Source of the DNA: Rhyzopertha dominica
Taxonomy: Eukaryota > Arthropoda > Insecta > Coleoptera > Bostrichidae
Length of the DNA: 64,000 bases
Direction of reading: 5' to 3'
Assembly: GCA_025024175.1 (NCBI GenBank)
Contig: QCXZ01000041.1
Coordinates: 25,353,786-25,417,785 of the forward strand
Part shown: piece after piece, positions 11,036-22,906 of the stretch
Layout: every line of letters begins with the position of its first letter
Position numbering within the stretch: the stretch's first letter is position 1
The notes under the pieces: generated by a model
What the model saw: only the letters and a program-made list of their open reading frames with translations
The model's database searches: none
Told to the model about the DNA's origin: nothing
Translations under genes and position numbers: made by a program

Positions 11036-11737
11036 TTAGCAGTGTGTTAAAAAGGACGTAAACGATAATTTTCAAAACAAATTGTTNCTGATTGGACCTT
11101 GCAGATATTAGTGTGGTTCATACGATTCTATAACCAGTGGAATCGTCCAAAACGAAAAAAGGGTTCTTCCATGATCAACTCCAACTGGTTCAATAACGAA
11201 TATTAGTATTAATATTACCTCGCGGTGCGATCAATGGGAGACCGAAAACGATATCTGAAAACGTGCACATTCCGATAACATCTGGTAGTTCCGATCGTGG
11301 TCCACGCGTAGGTCCAACCTACTGACGTTAGTGCACCGCGATCTGCAGAAAGCACGACGATCTGCAGCAACTTTGATGTCCTGTAACTTTTGAAGCGGGA
11401 GGCTGCACATCGTGGGGCTCCGGATTGGAGGTCAGTGGGTCATGAGCTACTACCATACTAAGTTTGGTCGTGATCCGATCAATTTTGTTCCATTGAGTAT
11501 TATATATAGTTCTCCTTTTTCACGTACCTCGCGGTACGATCAATGGGAGAACGAAAATGGCGAACGACAAACATTCGTGATTTTGACTGTCAGGTCGGTT
11601 GAATGTGTGCTATGTTCTGATGGAAGTGTCTTTACATCCCAAAATTCAATTTCAGCAAGATTTTTACCATTTGCAGTCTCGTTACTTAACAGTTTTAAAT
11701 AACGGTATTTTCAGTGAACCTAAGCCACCGTATTACT
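11036..11737. other. Non-coding DNA with a repeated CTCGCGGT segment
   Basis: Two related segments, ACCTCGCGGTGCGATCAATG near 11218 and a near copy ACCTCGCGGTACGATCAATG near 11526, occur about 308 bp apart in the same orientation, each next to GGGAGA(A)CGAAAA. This suggests a partial direct duplication. An open frame over 11412-11702 has no recognisable domain, and I do not call it a gene. Confidence 0.4.
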
Positions 11738-11794
11738 ATGTATGATATTTTTAATGGGTTTTACAGGCATATGAAGAAATGAAAAAGTATTGCT

Positions 11795-11866
11795 AGCCTT
11801 GACCGAGATTTGAACTCGGGTGTTTTGAACACTAGTCAAACGCTCTACCCACTGAGCTACCAAGGC
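11795..11866 (-). tRNA. tRNA-Thr(AGT)-like, cloverleaf intact
   Basis: The acceptor stem GCCTTGG pairs with TCAAGGC (7 bp with one wobble). The D arm TAGCTCAGTGGGTAGAGC gives the A box. The anticodon stem TTTGA/TCAAA encloses loop CTAGTGT with anticodon AGT (Thr). The T arm CCGAG/CTCGG around TTCAAAT gives the B box. All arms pair, there is no intron, and CCA is not encoded, as expected in eukaryotes. It could be a functional gene or a tRNA copy carried by a repeat. Its placement in an inverted repeat with a poorer twin leaves that open. Confidence 0.75.
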
Positions 11867-12181
11867 CTTATTCAGAATCGAGGTCAAAGCGGCATATATT
11901 CATCAAAGTTATGTAATGCTGCTGAACGCCATCCAGCGCATTTACAGTTGAATCGCTCGTCGCTCGTTATTTGCGAGCTTCGGAGCGCAATTCACTGCGG
12001 TGGCCAGATTGTGGCGACCAGCAGCTAATTACAACCCAATTATATATTATTATACACAGTGAAAATTATTTTCGCAAATAACGAGCGACGAGCGATTCAA
12101 CTGTAAATGCGCTGGATGGCGTTCAGCAGCATTACATAACTTTGATGAATATATGCCGCTTTGACCTCGATTCTGAATAGG

Positions 12182-12253
12182 GCTTTGGTAGCTCAGTGGG
12201 TAGAGCGTTTGACTAGTGTTCAAAAGGCCCGAGTTCAAATATCGGTCAAGGCT
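12182..12253 (+). tRNA. tRNA-Thr(AGT)-like, partly degraded twin
   Basis: This is the opposite-strand twin of the sequence at 11795-11866. The anticodon loop and D arm are identical. The acceptor keeps 7 pairs using G-U wobbles. The T stem has one mismatch (CCGAG against ATCGG), and the variable region reads AGGC instead of ACAC. These changes suggest a pseudogene or relaxed copy. Confidence 0.55.
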
Positions 12254-12599
12254 GGCAATACTTTTTCATTTCTTCATATGCCTGTAAAACCCATTAACAA
12301 TATCATACATGTTTATAAAAACTCAATTCAGGCAGAAAATAACTTTCACCGTATTACTTACTGTTTACATGGACTTAATATTGGGCATGATCAACTAACA
12401 ACTCAAATATAAAAATACATAAATAGTCAAATGGCAAAGGATATTCTGTAATGCTACCTATACGTACAACTTGTGAGATTCATTGCTATTTGTATCTGTT
12501 TATAAGTCAGTAGTAATTACAGCAGATCCACTTGAAGTCCCATATCATGGTTATAAAACTTAACGCCTCTGAGCTATGATAGTCGTCAAATACACTATG

Positions 12600-13330
12600 A
12601 CTATTACGACCAATGAAATTTTACTGCCGGCGCTACCACCAATCGCGGCAAAAGTATTCGTGCTGATTTTCATAAAATGCAGTTCGCAGAAAGCAGTCGC
12701 CCACGGTGATAATCGCAGCATGCTGTGTTTATTAGTTTAATAAAATTTTTCGATTGATGTAGGGACCATTTGCGGGTAGGCTATAGCTTTCGAGGTAATT
12801 CATGCGTTTTATGCATTCTTTTACGGCCAAGGGCCCCGCGGCGTTATTGGCTGGGGAGAAATTCCGGCAGGACGACCCGGAAATTAAATAGCTTGTCCTC
12901 ACTCTCCGCGGCTCATACGACCTACCAAACAATTCAGATTTTTAATTATTATCTCTGCTGATAGATGTTTCCTGTTGTTGCCGCAGGGATTAGTGTATGA
13001 GAAACGTACATTGAGGTTTTTACTGCCAGAGTCCGTAGTAAACGAACTTGCGGTCTTTTTGGCCGTGGCTGTGGCTATTTCTTCTTCGCTGACATTTCGC
13101 TCACGGCTGGGGTGACCATCTTCAGAGCCGAGTTCATTGTGGACGTAGCTCTGCGTACGAACACAAACTGTACGTGAAATATCAACGAAGGAGAAATCGT
13201 CATAGCCACGGCCAACCAGCCCGGAGTTATCTACCACAGATACAAGAACTGTTATTATTATTGCACGCGAAGTATGTACATGAGTACTATCGTGACCAAA
13301 GTTATCCATCCGACGGTTCACTATTTTAAG
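12600..13330. other. GC-elevated island, possible conserved non-coding element
   Basis: The base composition rises clearly above the AT-rich surroundings, and open frames appear on both strands (the longest is a 140-codon minus-strand frame over 12899-13321). None shows a domain, and codon periodicity is not convincing. A regulatory element or an old exon are both possible. Confidence 0.3.
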
Positions 13331-14550
13331 TCCACTTGTAAGTTAACCCCTCGTTTTGAACACTAAATTTACTCGGGCACATTTCAATGTATTTCATAAT
13401 TCTATACCTAAGTAATCCAGTGTAGCATCCAGATCATATAAAGCATGCTTTACGTCACCAAGGAAAATTATTGGCCACAATTTTTAATTTAAATATGCCT
13501 TTTATAATTCGTGTGAAATAGAATTTCAAACTATTTGAAATAATTTAAAACTACATTGGAGATAAAAATTGAATCGTACCAGAACGCATCAACATACTGA
13601 AAGATGCACGCCAAATATAAAAAAACACAATTTCCTGACATCGACATCCCTTACTCGCATAATTGCAGACTGTTAACCATGCAGGCGGTGCCGATACGCA
13701 AATTCCAGGTTTGGGCAAAATCCCAAATATAATTATTCTGAGAAGTTTACACCTAGAGGCAAAATGTAGTTGTTTGTAAACATTCTATGTACTGTAAGCC
13801 TAAGTGCGAGCTAGAAGCAGATATTTTTGGGACTAGCTGAATTTGAAATGCAAATATATAATTAACATCTATTATATATTTAGTAAAATAATATCTAGGA
13901 ACAGTGGAAGTTATTGTGGGCAACATAAATGATCTGCAGCATGGCACAAACGTTTGTCGGAGTGGAACAGTAAGTTGAGGCGTTTGAAAACGCAATTTTT
14001 TTTGGGATGCTGAGAAAAAGAATATGTGCTATAATAGATAAACATATGCTCACTTGTTACGATTACAGCTGTTATTCTGCTATTCAGACAATGTATATGC
14101 AGCCCGCTATTTTCATATACTATGAATGTGGTAACCAAACATTAGAAGGGCTCACGAGAAAGAAGACAAAATACGCAATAAAAATGGTTTATTACAATGT
14201 CGTTACGACACATACATAAGTAAAAATTAATTATAACTCATATTAACTATCTTTACGGGGTGTTCAGATAAAATGCAGATTATTTATATTGGATAATCAA
14301 TCATTTATTTGTGTGTACCTATAACAGCTTGAGCAGTACCTCACACTTTCTGTATACGTACTTGCAAGTATCTGCCTTGCCTTGTACTTCCCTATTTCCA
14401 TTTTGTTTGCCTAATTATAACTTTACAATTAATTAGAACGTTCTATAATTAATGAGTGATAACTAACTTTTAGTGTACGTACGTACTGTTGTTTGGATAC
14501 TGAATTTCAGGATTGTCTCGGTTTTGTATGTGTAAGTACAAATACCCTAA
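13331..14550. other. AT-rich non-coding DNA
   Basis: Nothing supportable is seen in this stretch. Short frames here look random. Confidence 0.35.
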
Positions 14551-14559
14551 CCGCCATCT

Positions 14560-15020
14560 ATGCGGAAACGCTGCAGACTATGCGCGCAACGACCTAGTGC
14601 AGGTTCTTATTTGCCCTGGTTAAGGCGGTAATATGCCAAGTCATTCCACAACGCGGACGTTCACACACTAATTCGTTATTTGGGAGATTTTGACAAGAAG
14701 GGACCACAAATACAAGAGGTTTAAGATGATGTTGCTACAGCAGTAGCCCCAAAACCTTGCCAACGTCCAAGGGCCGCGGATTGAGGCGGCCAACCGGATG
14801 GTCAGAACCTCACAGGCGCGGTAATTTAAGAAGAAAATCACTAGATTGGCACAAAATATAGCTATTCACAATCCCCATAATTAAGTTAGTAACTTGGATG
14901 GTAGGACTAAATGAAATTTATATAAGACTATTAGAAGAAAAAGTAAAAAGTGGTGGTCGATTCATTCAGTAATCCCGTCTAATGTGTCCTGACGAGGACG
15001 AAACTAATCGTAAGATCCAA
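14560..15020 (+). repeat. Rearranged fragments of the hammerhead repeat family
   Basis: The block near 14553-14610 (GCCATCTATGCGG and ACGACCTAGTGCAGGTTC) resembles the non-ribozyme part of the 34.5-kb unit. The block at 14984-15015 (CCTGACGAGGACGAAACTAATCG) looks like a hammerhead whose stem II has collapsed to nothing and whose GUC has become AUC. It is not expected to cleave. Confidence 0.45.
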
Positions 15021-15085
15021 AAGGATTAACCAAAGATGTTTTCATTCATTGAGTAACATTCAGTGGGACGACAAAATCCATATTC

Positions 15086-15393
15086 GAAGACTTCGAAACG
15101 CATGTTTTGTCCGAAAGAAGTAAGAAAACCGTTTGGGTATTCTGATGCCTTACTAAAATAAGTTATGCAAATTTGTAATATAAATATTAAAAAACTGCAG
15201 TGCTTTAAAAGTTTTTTAGAATTAACCCATAAAATAGGGAATTTGGAACAAAATAATTTGCACAATACACTTAATATACAATAGCCATGATATAATCGTC
15301 TCTTATTTTCTANTCAAAATCTACGCCAAAATGCTACATTTTCTACGCGGGTAATGTAGAAAATTATAAATTACGCGTAAACGCCCATCACTG
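15086..15393. mobile_element. hAT-type MITE, truncated copy (family CTACGCG)
   Basis: This is the right-hand 308 bp of the MITE family described at 15719. It begins inside the element at GACTTCGAAACGCATG and runs to the terminal ACGCCCATCACTG. The left end is missing. It lies 325 bp from a full copy in the same orientation. Confidence 0.8.
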
Positions 15394-15718
15394 GTAAGAA
15401 CACTTAACAGTTACAGAAATACGTGATATTTCACAGTAAGGGTAAGAGGGTAAGACTGTAAGAATAATAAAAGCGTAGTAGATATGTTAAAGCCTTACAT
15501 ACAATATACCTTGTAGTAGCCCACCGAACAAGGCGGCTAGGTATCTTCCCAATAACTTTATTTAACACAATGCTATAGATTTACAGATCCACAAACAACC
15601 ATCACTTTCGCTAACTAAATAACAAGTGATTGCCAAACACCTAAATAATTCTAGTCATAGTCCGCTTGCGTAACAACCCTCGCTAGAGTTAGTCATACCC
15701 TGAGGCCTGTCTCCACAC

Positions 15719-16463
15719 CAGTGATGGGCGCGTAGAATACTCCATGTAGATTACGCCATTATCTACGCGTAAACTATGTAATATTCTACTTTAAAAGTCT
15801 ACTGCAGAAAATAACATTATGTAGATAAGCAGCAAACTAGTAATATTTACTACTTTTAACAGCTCCAAATGCCTCAAATGACAGTATTATTTTGTATATT
15901 ATTATTTTTGTTGCTTCCTAACTAAACAAAATACTACTTAGTATTAAAATAACTAGACACACGTTAAACAACAATAACTTGTTTCGGCATACAGTTGTTA
16001 GGGCCAGAAGGCACAAGCGTGCTTTGGAGCCATCAATCGGTCAATGGGTTCTTAAATGACTGTAAACTATGATTTTTATTATCTTTCTTGTCTATAAACG
16101 GAAGAAGACGGGCTATTTCAAATGCTACCTATTATACCTAATATACTCGTAGAACAAAAGACTTCGAAACGCATGTTTTGTCCCAAAGAAAACCGTTTGG
16201 GGATTCTGATGACTTACTAAAATAAGTTATGCAAATTTGTAATATAAATATTAAAAAACTGCAGTGCTTTAAAAATTTTTAAGAATTGACCCATAAAACA
16301 GGGAAATTGGAACAAAATAGTTTGCGCAATACACTTAATATATAATAGCCATAATATACTCGTCTCATATTTTCTACTCAAAATCTACGCCAAAATGCTT
16401 TATCTACATTTTCTACGCGAGTAATGTAGAAAATTATAATTTACGCGTAAACGCCCATCAGTG
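15719..16463. mobile_element. hAT-type MITE, full copy (745 bp)
   Basis: Ends are CAGTGATGGGCG and CGCCCATCAGTG, the CAGNG-type inverted termini of hAT transposons. The flanks CTCCACAC (15711-15718) and CTCCACAG (16464-16471) are an 8-bp target duplication with one mismatch, the hAT target-site length. Subterminal regions are rich in TCTACGCGTAAA-like motifs facing inward, probably transposase-binding sites. There is no coding sequence, so mobilisation depends on a hAT transposase elsewhere. Confidence 0.9.
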
Positions 16464-16471
16464 CTCCACAG

Positions 16472-17529
16472 ACCTTTATGGAATAGAGCGTATATATTGA
16501 ATTTTAAGTGCAACGAATCCACATTATTTTATAAGGCTACTATTACTAGGTAGCAGTTGCTCAAATGTCCAGCATATTATTAGTCAGAGTCAAATCAAAC
16601 TCAACTTATTAGACTCAACCGATCGACTTTTAAATTGAAACTGTTGACATTTTAAACTATTGTGATTGTGCGCTTCTATATTCAGTAGAGCGATATCACT
16701 GATTACTACAGTAGTTAGTGACATGAACTGTCGGCATTCCAAATAGGTTGAAAACTACCACAAGAATAACAGGCCAGAACAAAGAATATCAGGGCCAGAA
16801 GTAGAGGCAATAAACTTCAAACCTGCATATTCTATGGTGCGTTTGCTACCTTAGGTAGGTTTAGATTACGTAATATCAGCACTCATAGAAAACTGAATAT
16901 AAAGGAAGTTTCATGTAATATAAACGTATTTTTAATACGAGTTATGTATTGCGTCCACAGAAGGTCGTTCTTGAAAATCTAATTTTAAGCGAGTTATCTA
17001 CGAAAGCTTTACTGGTGTTCGTACATTCAGTACTATGCCAAGACTAATCTTTTTACAATAAGTTCACTTGTTCATTATATAATCTTGTAATCTAATACGA
17101 TAGCTCGGCCTGGTGCTGACTTGGGAGGCCGCACGGGAGATTCACACATTAAAAAGTAACGTATCCTGCTAGGTAGATTATTCACCCTTGTCATGTACGT
17201 TGAATTTCTCGATAGCAGGCGCGTTTGTAATACGTGTAATAAACCTTATCTCCTAACTAGAAACGGGCCAGCTAACGTACTTTCTTACTATATATACGTA
17301 GCTCAGTTTTTTTAATTGAAAGTCACATGTGCGTAATTCATAAGGAGTAAAAGTATTACATCGATGATGCAATGTAAGCTCATTAGCGCAGTATGACAAA
17401 TGTGTTTATTGAGGAGTTGTAGGATAAAGTGAGGCTCCTCACAACCCTACATCAATAAATGGATTTGCACGCAGATTACTTTTCAACTCTCCTCATTTAC
17501 CCCCAGCTATTATGAGCAGTAGCGTATCC
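16472..17529. other. Non-coding DNA
   Basis: No gene or repeat end is supported. An imperfect palindrome around 17400-17460 (TTTATTGA ... TCAATAAA) is noted. Confidence 0.35.
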
Positions 17530-17890
17530 TCGGCAAATCGGTAATTCCATTATTCTTGCCATCGTGATGTGGGTCCAACTCAAATATTTGCGGTGGTATC
17601 GTTGCCACCCGCAAAGTCGTGAAATCTCATTTCATTTACATATTTATTATTTCACCTATCTATACATATTTAATGCGGCGTCGGCAAAGTAATGAACTTA
17701 CAATTGGCTCATCCTATTTGCCTTTCAACCGGAGGAAGGCAAACTTTGATAAACCCGATCCCGGAAGTTGGCAATTCATAGCGACCGGGTGGAGAAAGGG
17801 ACCGTTGACTGATGTGGGGATCTTATGAACTTTCTGCGATTTCGTTTCCAAGTAGCTACCCAAATACGCAGATTCGGAATATTCCGCTTG
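17530..17890. other. GC-elevated island, possible conserved non-coding element
   Basis: A compact island of balanced base composition lies between AT-rich flanks. It contains several motifs that could be factor sites (for example CTTTGAT and AATTGGC blocks) and no convincing gene. This resembles enhancer-like conserved sequence. Only cross-species alignment could tell. Confidence 0.3.
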
Positions 17891-18829
17891 TTGGCGCGGT
17901 TAGATATAGAATCAATTTCTAACTAACTGTTGAGTTGTTAACATATTTTCCTGATTTTTGTGGTTATATTAAATGCCTGTAGAATTATTGCAAGACTCAC
18001 TTTACCGAAGGTTTTTTAAAAATAAGTGGTAAATTTGAAATTTATATAAATAAAAATGCTGTTCGTTGGTAAATGCATCACTTAAGAACGGCTGGACCTG
18101 ATCGTCTAATTTTTTTTATTGAATTATTTGAATAAAGCAAATTTTGGGCCATTTGGATACTTTAGATTTATTAGAACCTTATAAATTCATTCCTACGTTT
18201 AAACAAAAAAAANATGTCTCGAGGGCTAAAATGCGAGTTATCAGCATATGGTGAAGACAACATAAAATTAGTTTTACCTGATTATTCGCTGTCTGTTGAT
18301 ACAATTCATATACTCAGCGCAAGGAATGTTTCTGGGAAACATCAAGTCAATAATGGTAAATTACAATTAGTTAACGACAATAAAATAAATAAGACACGAA
18401 ATTAAATCAATTATCTGTTTTAGCTGAATTAAGATTTTTCTAATCGTATTTATTCCATGGTCACAATCGTAAATACATTTTTCCTATAGCTTTCCATAAA
18501 TTCAGAAAACGATCAAAAACAAATTTATTGAAATTTGGACAGGACGTCTGTCAGGTCAACATGTTAACTATTAATGAGCTGTCCAGATGTAATTAATTTC
18601 CATTTCAGAGTAAACAGCTCTGTCGCATGTAGATCATTAGTTGCTGGTCTGGGGCTGGTCTCATAACAAAGATTCAATTGAAGCAAGTAAGCTTTGCATT
18701 TCGACAACGATAAGTGATAGTGACACCTGGATCATAGTTCATTTGCATTTTCTTACATGAATCCAGAATGAACTTAACTGATTGTAAGACTAAACTGTTA
18801 ATCAAGCCAAACTTTTTCTTAAAGGCTAT
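17891..18829. other. AT-rich DNA with an AACGGCTGGACC repeat remnant
   Basis: Near 18080-18110 the phrase TTAAGAACGGCTGGACCTGAT resembles the AAACGGCTGGACCGAT phrase found in a dispersed repeat of many insect genomes. I recognise it only as a short remnant with no boundary. A 63-codon frame at 18214-18405 follows and has no domain. Confidence 0.3.
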
Positions 18830-19135
18830 CATCCGCCCTCCACTTAAACTCAAGGGGGATACGCGTGGCAGCTCTTAATGGCAAGCTCCGTCTTAGTTGC
18901 TTATGGCACATCTTCCGATTTATATCCTTGGTCCCGTCTCGGACAAAACAAACATCCCATTAACTGTGGGGCTTTCTTTCTTGACATAATAAAGAATTTC
19001 ATGCCGTGGAGATGTAAAGTTGGCGCAGAGATAAATTTCAGCTCAGCAAAAATGCAGTCTGCAAAAAGCGTAATAGGTTTTCTTTGTTTTGCAGATTGAA
19101 CAGGACTGACGGTCGAGGCTGGAGATATCATGTAA
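18830..19135. other. GC-elevated island, possible conserved non-coding element
   Basis: Overlapping open frames occur on both strands over 18878-19131, with balanced composition and no domain. The sequence CTTTGTTTTGCAGATTG near 19083 resembles a splice acceptor, so an unrecognised exon cannot be excluded, but no partner exon was seen. Confidence 0.25.
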
Positions 19136-22019
19136 GTTCTCCTTTTTTTAGCTTTTTGATGTAGTATGTTTTCAGAAAAAGTTTGTGTATCTGTGATATA
19201 TTCACGGTGATGGAAGAGTCAGATAGGAAATTCATTAATATTTATACACCCAGCGAACGAAAATTGACAAAAATGTCTGCTGCCATTGATATATGGTTTT
19301 GGAAGTTTTGTTTCTTCTAGCGGAAATATATTGTATTCTTAATAAATATCAGTGGCCGGCTCTATCAACTATATGCTTGTAGCGATTTGTTAAATTATAG
19401 AGAAATTAAATTAACAAGGAAGTAGCAAACGCATAGTAATTTTCAATAAATTTTAGTGCGTTAGTGTTTTGCAAAGTAAAGCGTTCTCAGATTGATTGAA
19501 AAAGCGTACGGTCAGCATTTCTGCCACTTCCGGATATACCGCTGGGCCGGCCGTCTACGCTGGGTTGGAGGTGTACATGCTGATTGCTAGTAGTGCGACT
19601 GCCCAGCGCTTGTTAAGGAGATATACGGACCGGAATGGGAAGGTTACATAGGTACATTCATATTGTTTAAATGTCTTCTTGGTGCTGTTGATATCATTGG
19701 TCCATTTCAGAGTTGCTTATTTTTTCTCCTTCTGATTTCTAGTTCTTCCCTGACTTCTGAATTATCCTGTCAATACTTGTTTTCCATGTATAAAGCACAG
19801 TTTTCCTCTTTTTCGTTGATCTCGGCTTAGTCCCCAGGTCTTCCTTAATATGTGGTCTGCCTCTTTTCTTTAGATGTGTCCCTATTATTTCACCAAGTAT
19901 ATCTCTATTCTTTTTTATGCTCGTTTTACGCACTAGTTCCGCTGTTGCCGCATGGTTGGTATGTATTAGGTTGACTTATATTTTTGCCTTAGATTTTCAG
20001 TTTGTTATATCTCGAGTTATTTGCCTAAGCACTGAGTTCGTCTTCTATCGGTTGGGACATGTACACCTACTATATTGTTTCCGTCTTCTGGAATTTTATG
20101 TACCACTATTTTGTAATTTTTTGTATACACTTAACCATATTAACCTACTTCACTATAGCGACAGCAACAATAATAATAGTAACGCAAACATAAGTACATA
20201 ACACTAGGACACATTGTGAATTTAACTCTTAGAATTTTATGCAGCTATTCGATTTCTGTATCTTGTTTAGGTTGCTCTTTCATGATGAAGTTGACGTTTC
20301 CTTGTGTGATTTCATCTATGTTTGTCCGATCGCTTGCTGACGCTCTAGATGGGGTGGTGATGTTCTACGGGATCATTCTTGTCTTGTCATTTCTTTAGAC
20401 AGCAGTAAAAGGTACATTTGAAAAATATCAGACATTCCTTTATTTCTGAAAAAAAATTAATACGACATATTTTTTCCACTTCGTTTTGTAGTTTATTATT
20501 TAAAAAAAATAGAGTGGTGAATCCTACGCGAGAGTCAATTTTCGTTGTTATTGTCATAATGCTACATATATAGGACAAAAATAAGAAAAGTAACTTTTGG
20601 GTTTCTAAGAAAAAACTGAACTGGACAACCTACTCTGTTCACTTTGCTTCGTAGGCTATTATTTGAGACTAACCTAAGTATAGTAGCTTATTCGTTTTTA
20701 AGTTATTGCCAAAATAGTGCACACAACACAAAAAAAATTAACTTTATTTTATTTTTTATTTTATTTATTATATATACTAAATATAAATATATTCATGTTA
20801 TGAACAAAGGAAATATGAAAACAAAGGTTACGCCGCATTTGGGAATAAAAATAGCAGCTTCTACTTTCGTCTTGTGGATACAATTTATCGCCTCTCGGAT
20901 TCTTTCAACCATATTAGTCTTATTCTGTCCCATAAGCAGTCATTTAAACAAATTAATCAGGAGACCTCGTCGGCTATGGGAATATTCTGAATTTACCAAT
21001 ACAGCGGTCTCCATGTTCTTGGTTCAAGTAATTTTGTGCCGTATAAGCAAAATGCGCGACACTACCGTCATGCTAAAATCGCATATTACGTCTAGTTTGC
21101 AACTAAACATTTTCAAAAATACAAAGGTACCCTCGACTATGCAACACCAGAAATTAACACTCCGTCATTGTTGATGATCAAACTCTCTCATCTAGTAATT
21201 GTCATAGTAATAGTAATTTATTCGCTGCAAATAAAAAATAAAATTATTACAAAAACATAGGTACTTAATTGTACTTCAGCGAAATGGCTTGTATTTACTT
21301 ATCCACAATGGTGTGGTTAGTGATCTTCCATGCAACCAATAAATGAAAAAAAAACAAATATCGTCATGCTCAAGATAAACAAAGATAAAAAAATCTAGTG
21401 TGTATTACTTTCCGACCTGAAGTGTATATTATCATGATTCACTCTTTCGTTTCTGGCAAACCAAGCTTCCTCAGTTTACAAAACACCAGCTAAAAATGAT
21501 GGTTGTTTCGTATTATACTTTTTAGTCAATCATTTACATTTTTGTCAATTACAATAATTTTGTTGGTTGTTTTCTTACGTTTATTATTATTATTTTCAAC
21601 ACGTGCGTATCAATACGTGTATAGTTTGGATTGTTCGTAGCTTGCATGTTATTATTTGTTTGATACCAACAAAATTATTGCAGTTAATCAAATTGGAAAT
21701 GTACAAAAAAACTGGTGAACGCCAATAAATATAGCAGAAACGTAATTAATTGCGGTCAAATAAACAAATAATTAAATATAAAAATATTATATTATAATAT
21801 TACATGAATAGTTGCACTAAATCTAAAAATTATCCTAAGCTACTGCAACCTAACACTAATGTGCCATACTAGTAACTAGATATGTTCAGTTTTGATAACA
21901 TTACCAAGATTGTGGATGGTAGTAGTGTATTGGAAGATATATGGCATACCTTTTAGTACTGAAATTGAAGCGTAGAAATCGTATATCAACGAATTCCTGA
22001 CTACATTTGCAGCTTTCGT
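19136..22019. other. Non-coding DNA with weak frames only
   Basis: The lysine-rich minus-strand frame at 19739-19933 vaguely resembles the end of a non-LTR retrotransposon ORF, but I cannot support it. The 176-codon plus frame at 20644-21174 is low-complexity and AT-driven. A 20-bp inverted repeat with a loop of about 100 nt (CAATAATTTTGTTGG and complement) lies at 21553-21690. Confidence 0.3.
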
Positions 22020-22270
22020 AGGGTGTATTTAACAGGGCCGTTGTCGGAAACAAGTTGGCGTAGCCCTAATGGCTTTGTTTCTGACCGTGCGAAAAGTTAC
22101 GCAGGCTGCCCGCGTGACCAGAATTATTTTGCATTTATTTCGATTTTACCGCCCGCTTCGAGACACGTGCCCCAAATGAAGATGGGCTTGAGCTATAGCC
22201 CGAGTCCTGGCATTTGTTTTTTTAATAGTTCCAGTATTCTGCGAAACAAAGCGCGGCATATATAGGCGCT
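22020..22270. other. GC-elevated island, possible conserved non-coding element
   Basis: A short island of balanced composition contains an 80-codon plus-strand frame without any domain. It is surrounded by AT-rich sequence. Function unknown. Confidence 0.25.
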
Positions 22271-22531
22271 AATATTTTTAAACTGTGCCATGTAGCTCAG
22301 TGCTATACCTACTGTATATTAATTGACACCGTACGTGGGTGGGCAGATAAAATGCATGTGAGAACCAACTGTGAATGTTTTTCATAATTTACCTGCAGGT
22401 CAGTTGCGGTTTCGCGTTTAGCAATAATGTAAATATAACATGTTGTGTAGTATTATTTCGTGGATAACCCGCGAAAATCCAGGAGATATAAATACAAATA
22501 ATTCAAGATAGTAGCGGTGGTGGTTGATATC

Positions 22532-22906
22532 TACTTTTTATTTTTTGGGGCTATTCGACCTTTTTTATTCAATTAGAACACTCTTTTATCCAAAGTCAAG
22601 CTTTCGATCTTTAATTTAGATCTTCATTAGGACAACTACAATTTGAAATGGACAATACGTCTCAATATAATTTCGTACAGAATTTTCCATAATTATAGTT
22701 GAATAATGTTAAAATAACTATCACTAATAATCTCAAATTTCCTGTAAGTAACACCATTGTATTTATTATTAGTAGGTAACTTTGTCTTGTATTGTATTGT
22801 AGTTGTCCTGATGAAGATCTAAATTAAAGATCGAAAGCTTGACTTTGGATAAAAGAGTGTTCTAATTGAATAAAAAAGGTCGAATAGCCCCAAAAAATAA
22901 AAAGTA
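22532..22906. mobile_element. Hairpin MITE with arms of about 110 bp
   Basis: The left arm starts TACTTTTTATTTTTTGGGG at 22532 and is repeated almost perfectly as its reverse complement ending at 22906. The arms are about 110-115 bp and the loop about 150 bp. The arms differ by roughly one base, so the unit is young or maintained as a foldback. Ends in TA/TA suggest TA targeting. It encodes nothing. Confidence 0.85.

Larger units (their letters stand above)
11738..12310. repeat. Large inverted repeat with tRNA-Thr-like arms
   Basis: The arms of about 240 bp at roughly 11738-11978 and 12072-12310 are near-identical reverse complements around a spacer of about 93 bp. Each arm contains a complete tRNA-like sequence plus the same flanks, so the whole unit was duplicated in opposite orientation. 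The arms differ at a handful of positions, so the duplication is not brand new. Confidence 0.9.

Noticed and set aside
20644..21174. A 176-codon plus-strand open frame
   Set aside because: AT-driven low-complexity composition, no domain, no promoter or partner exon.
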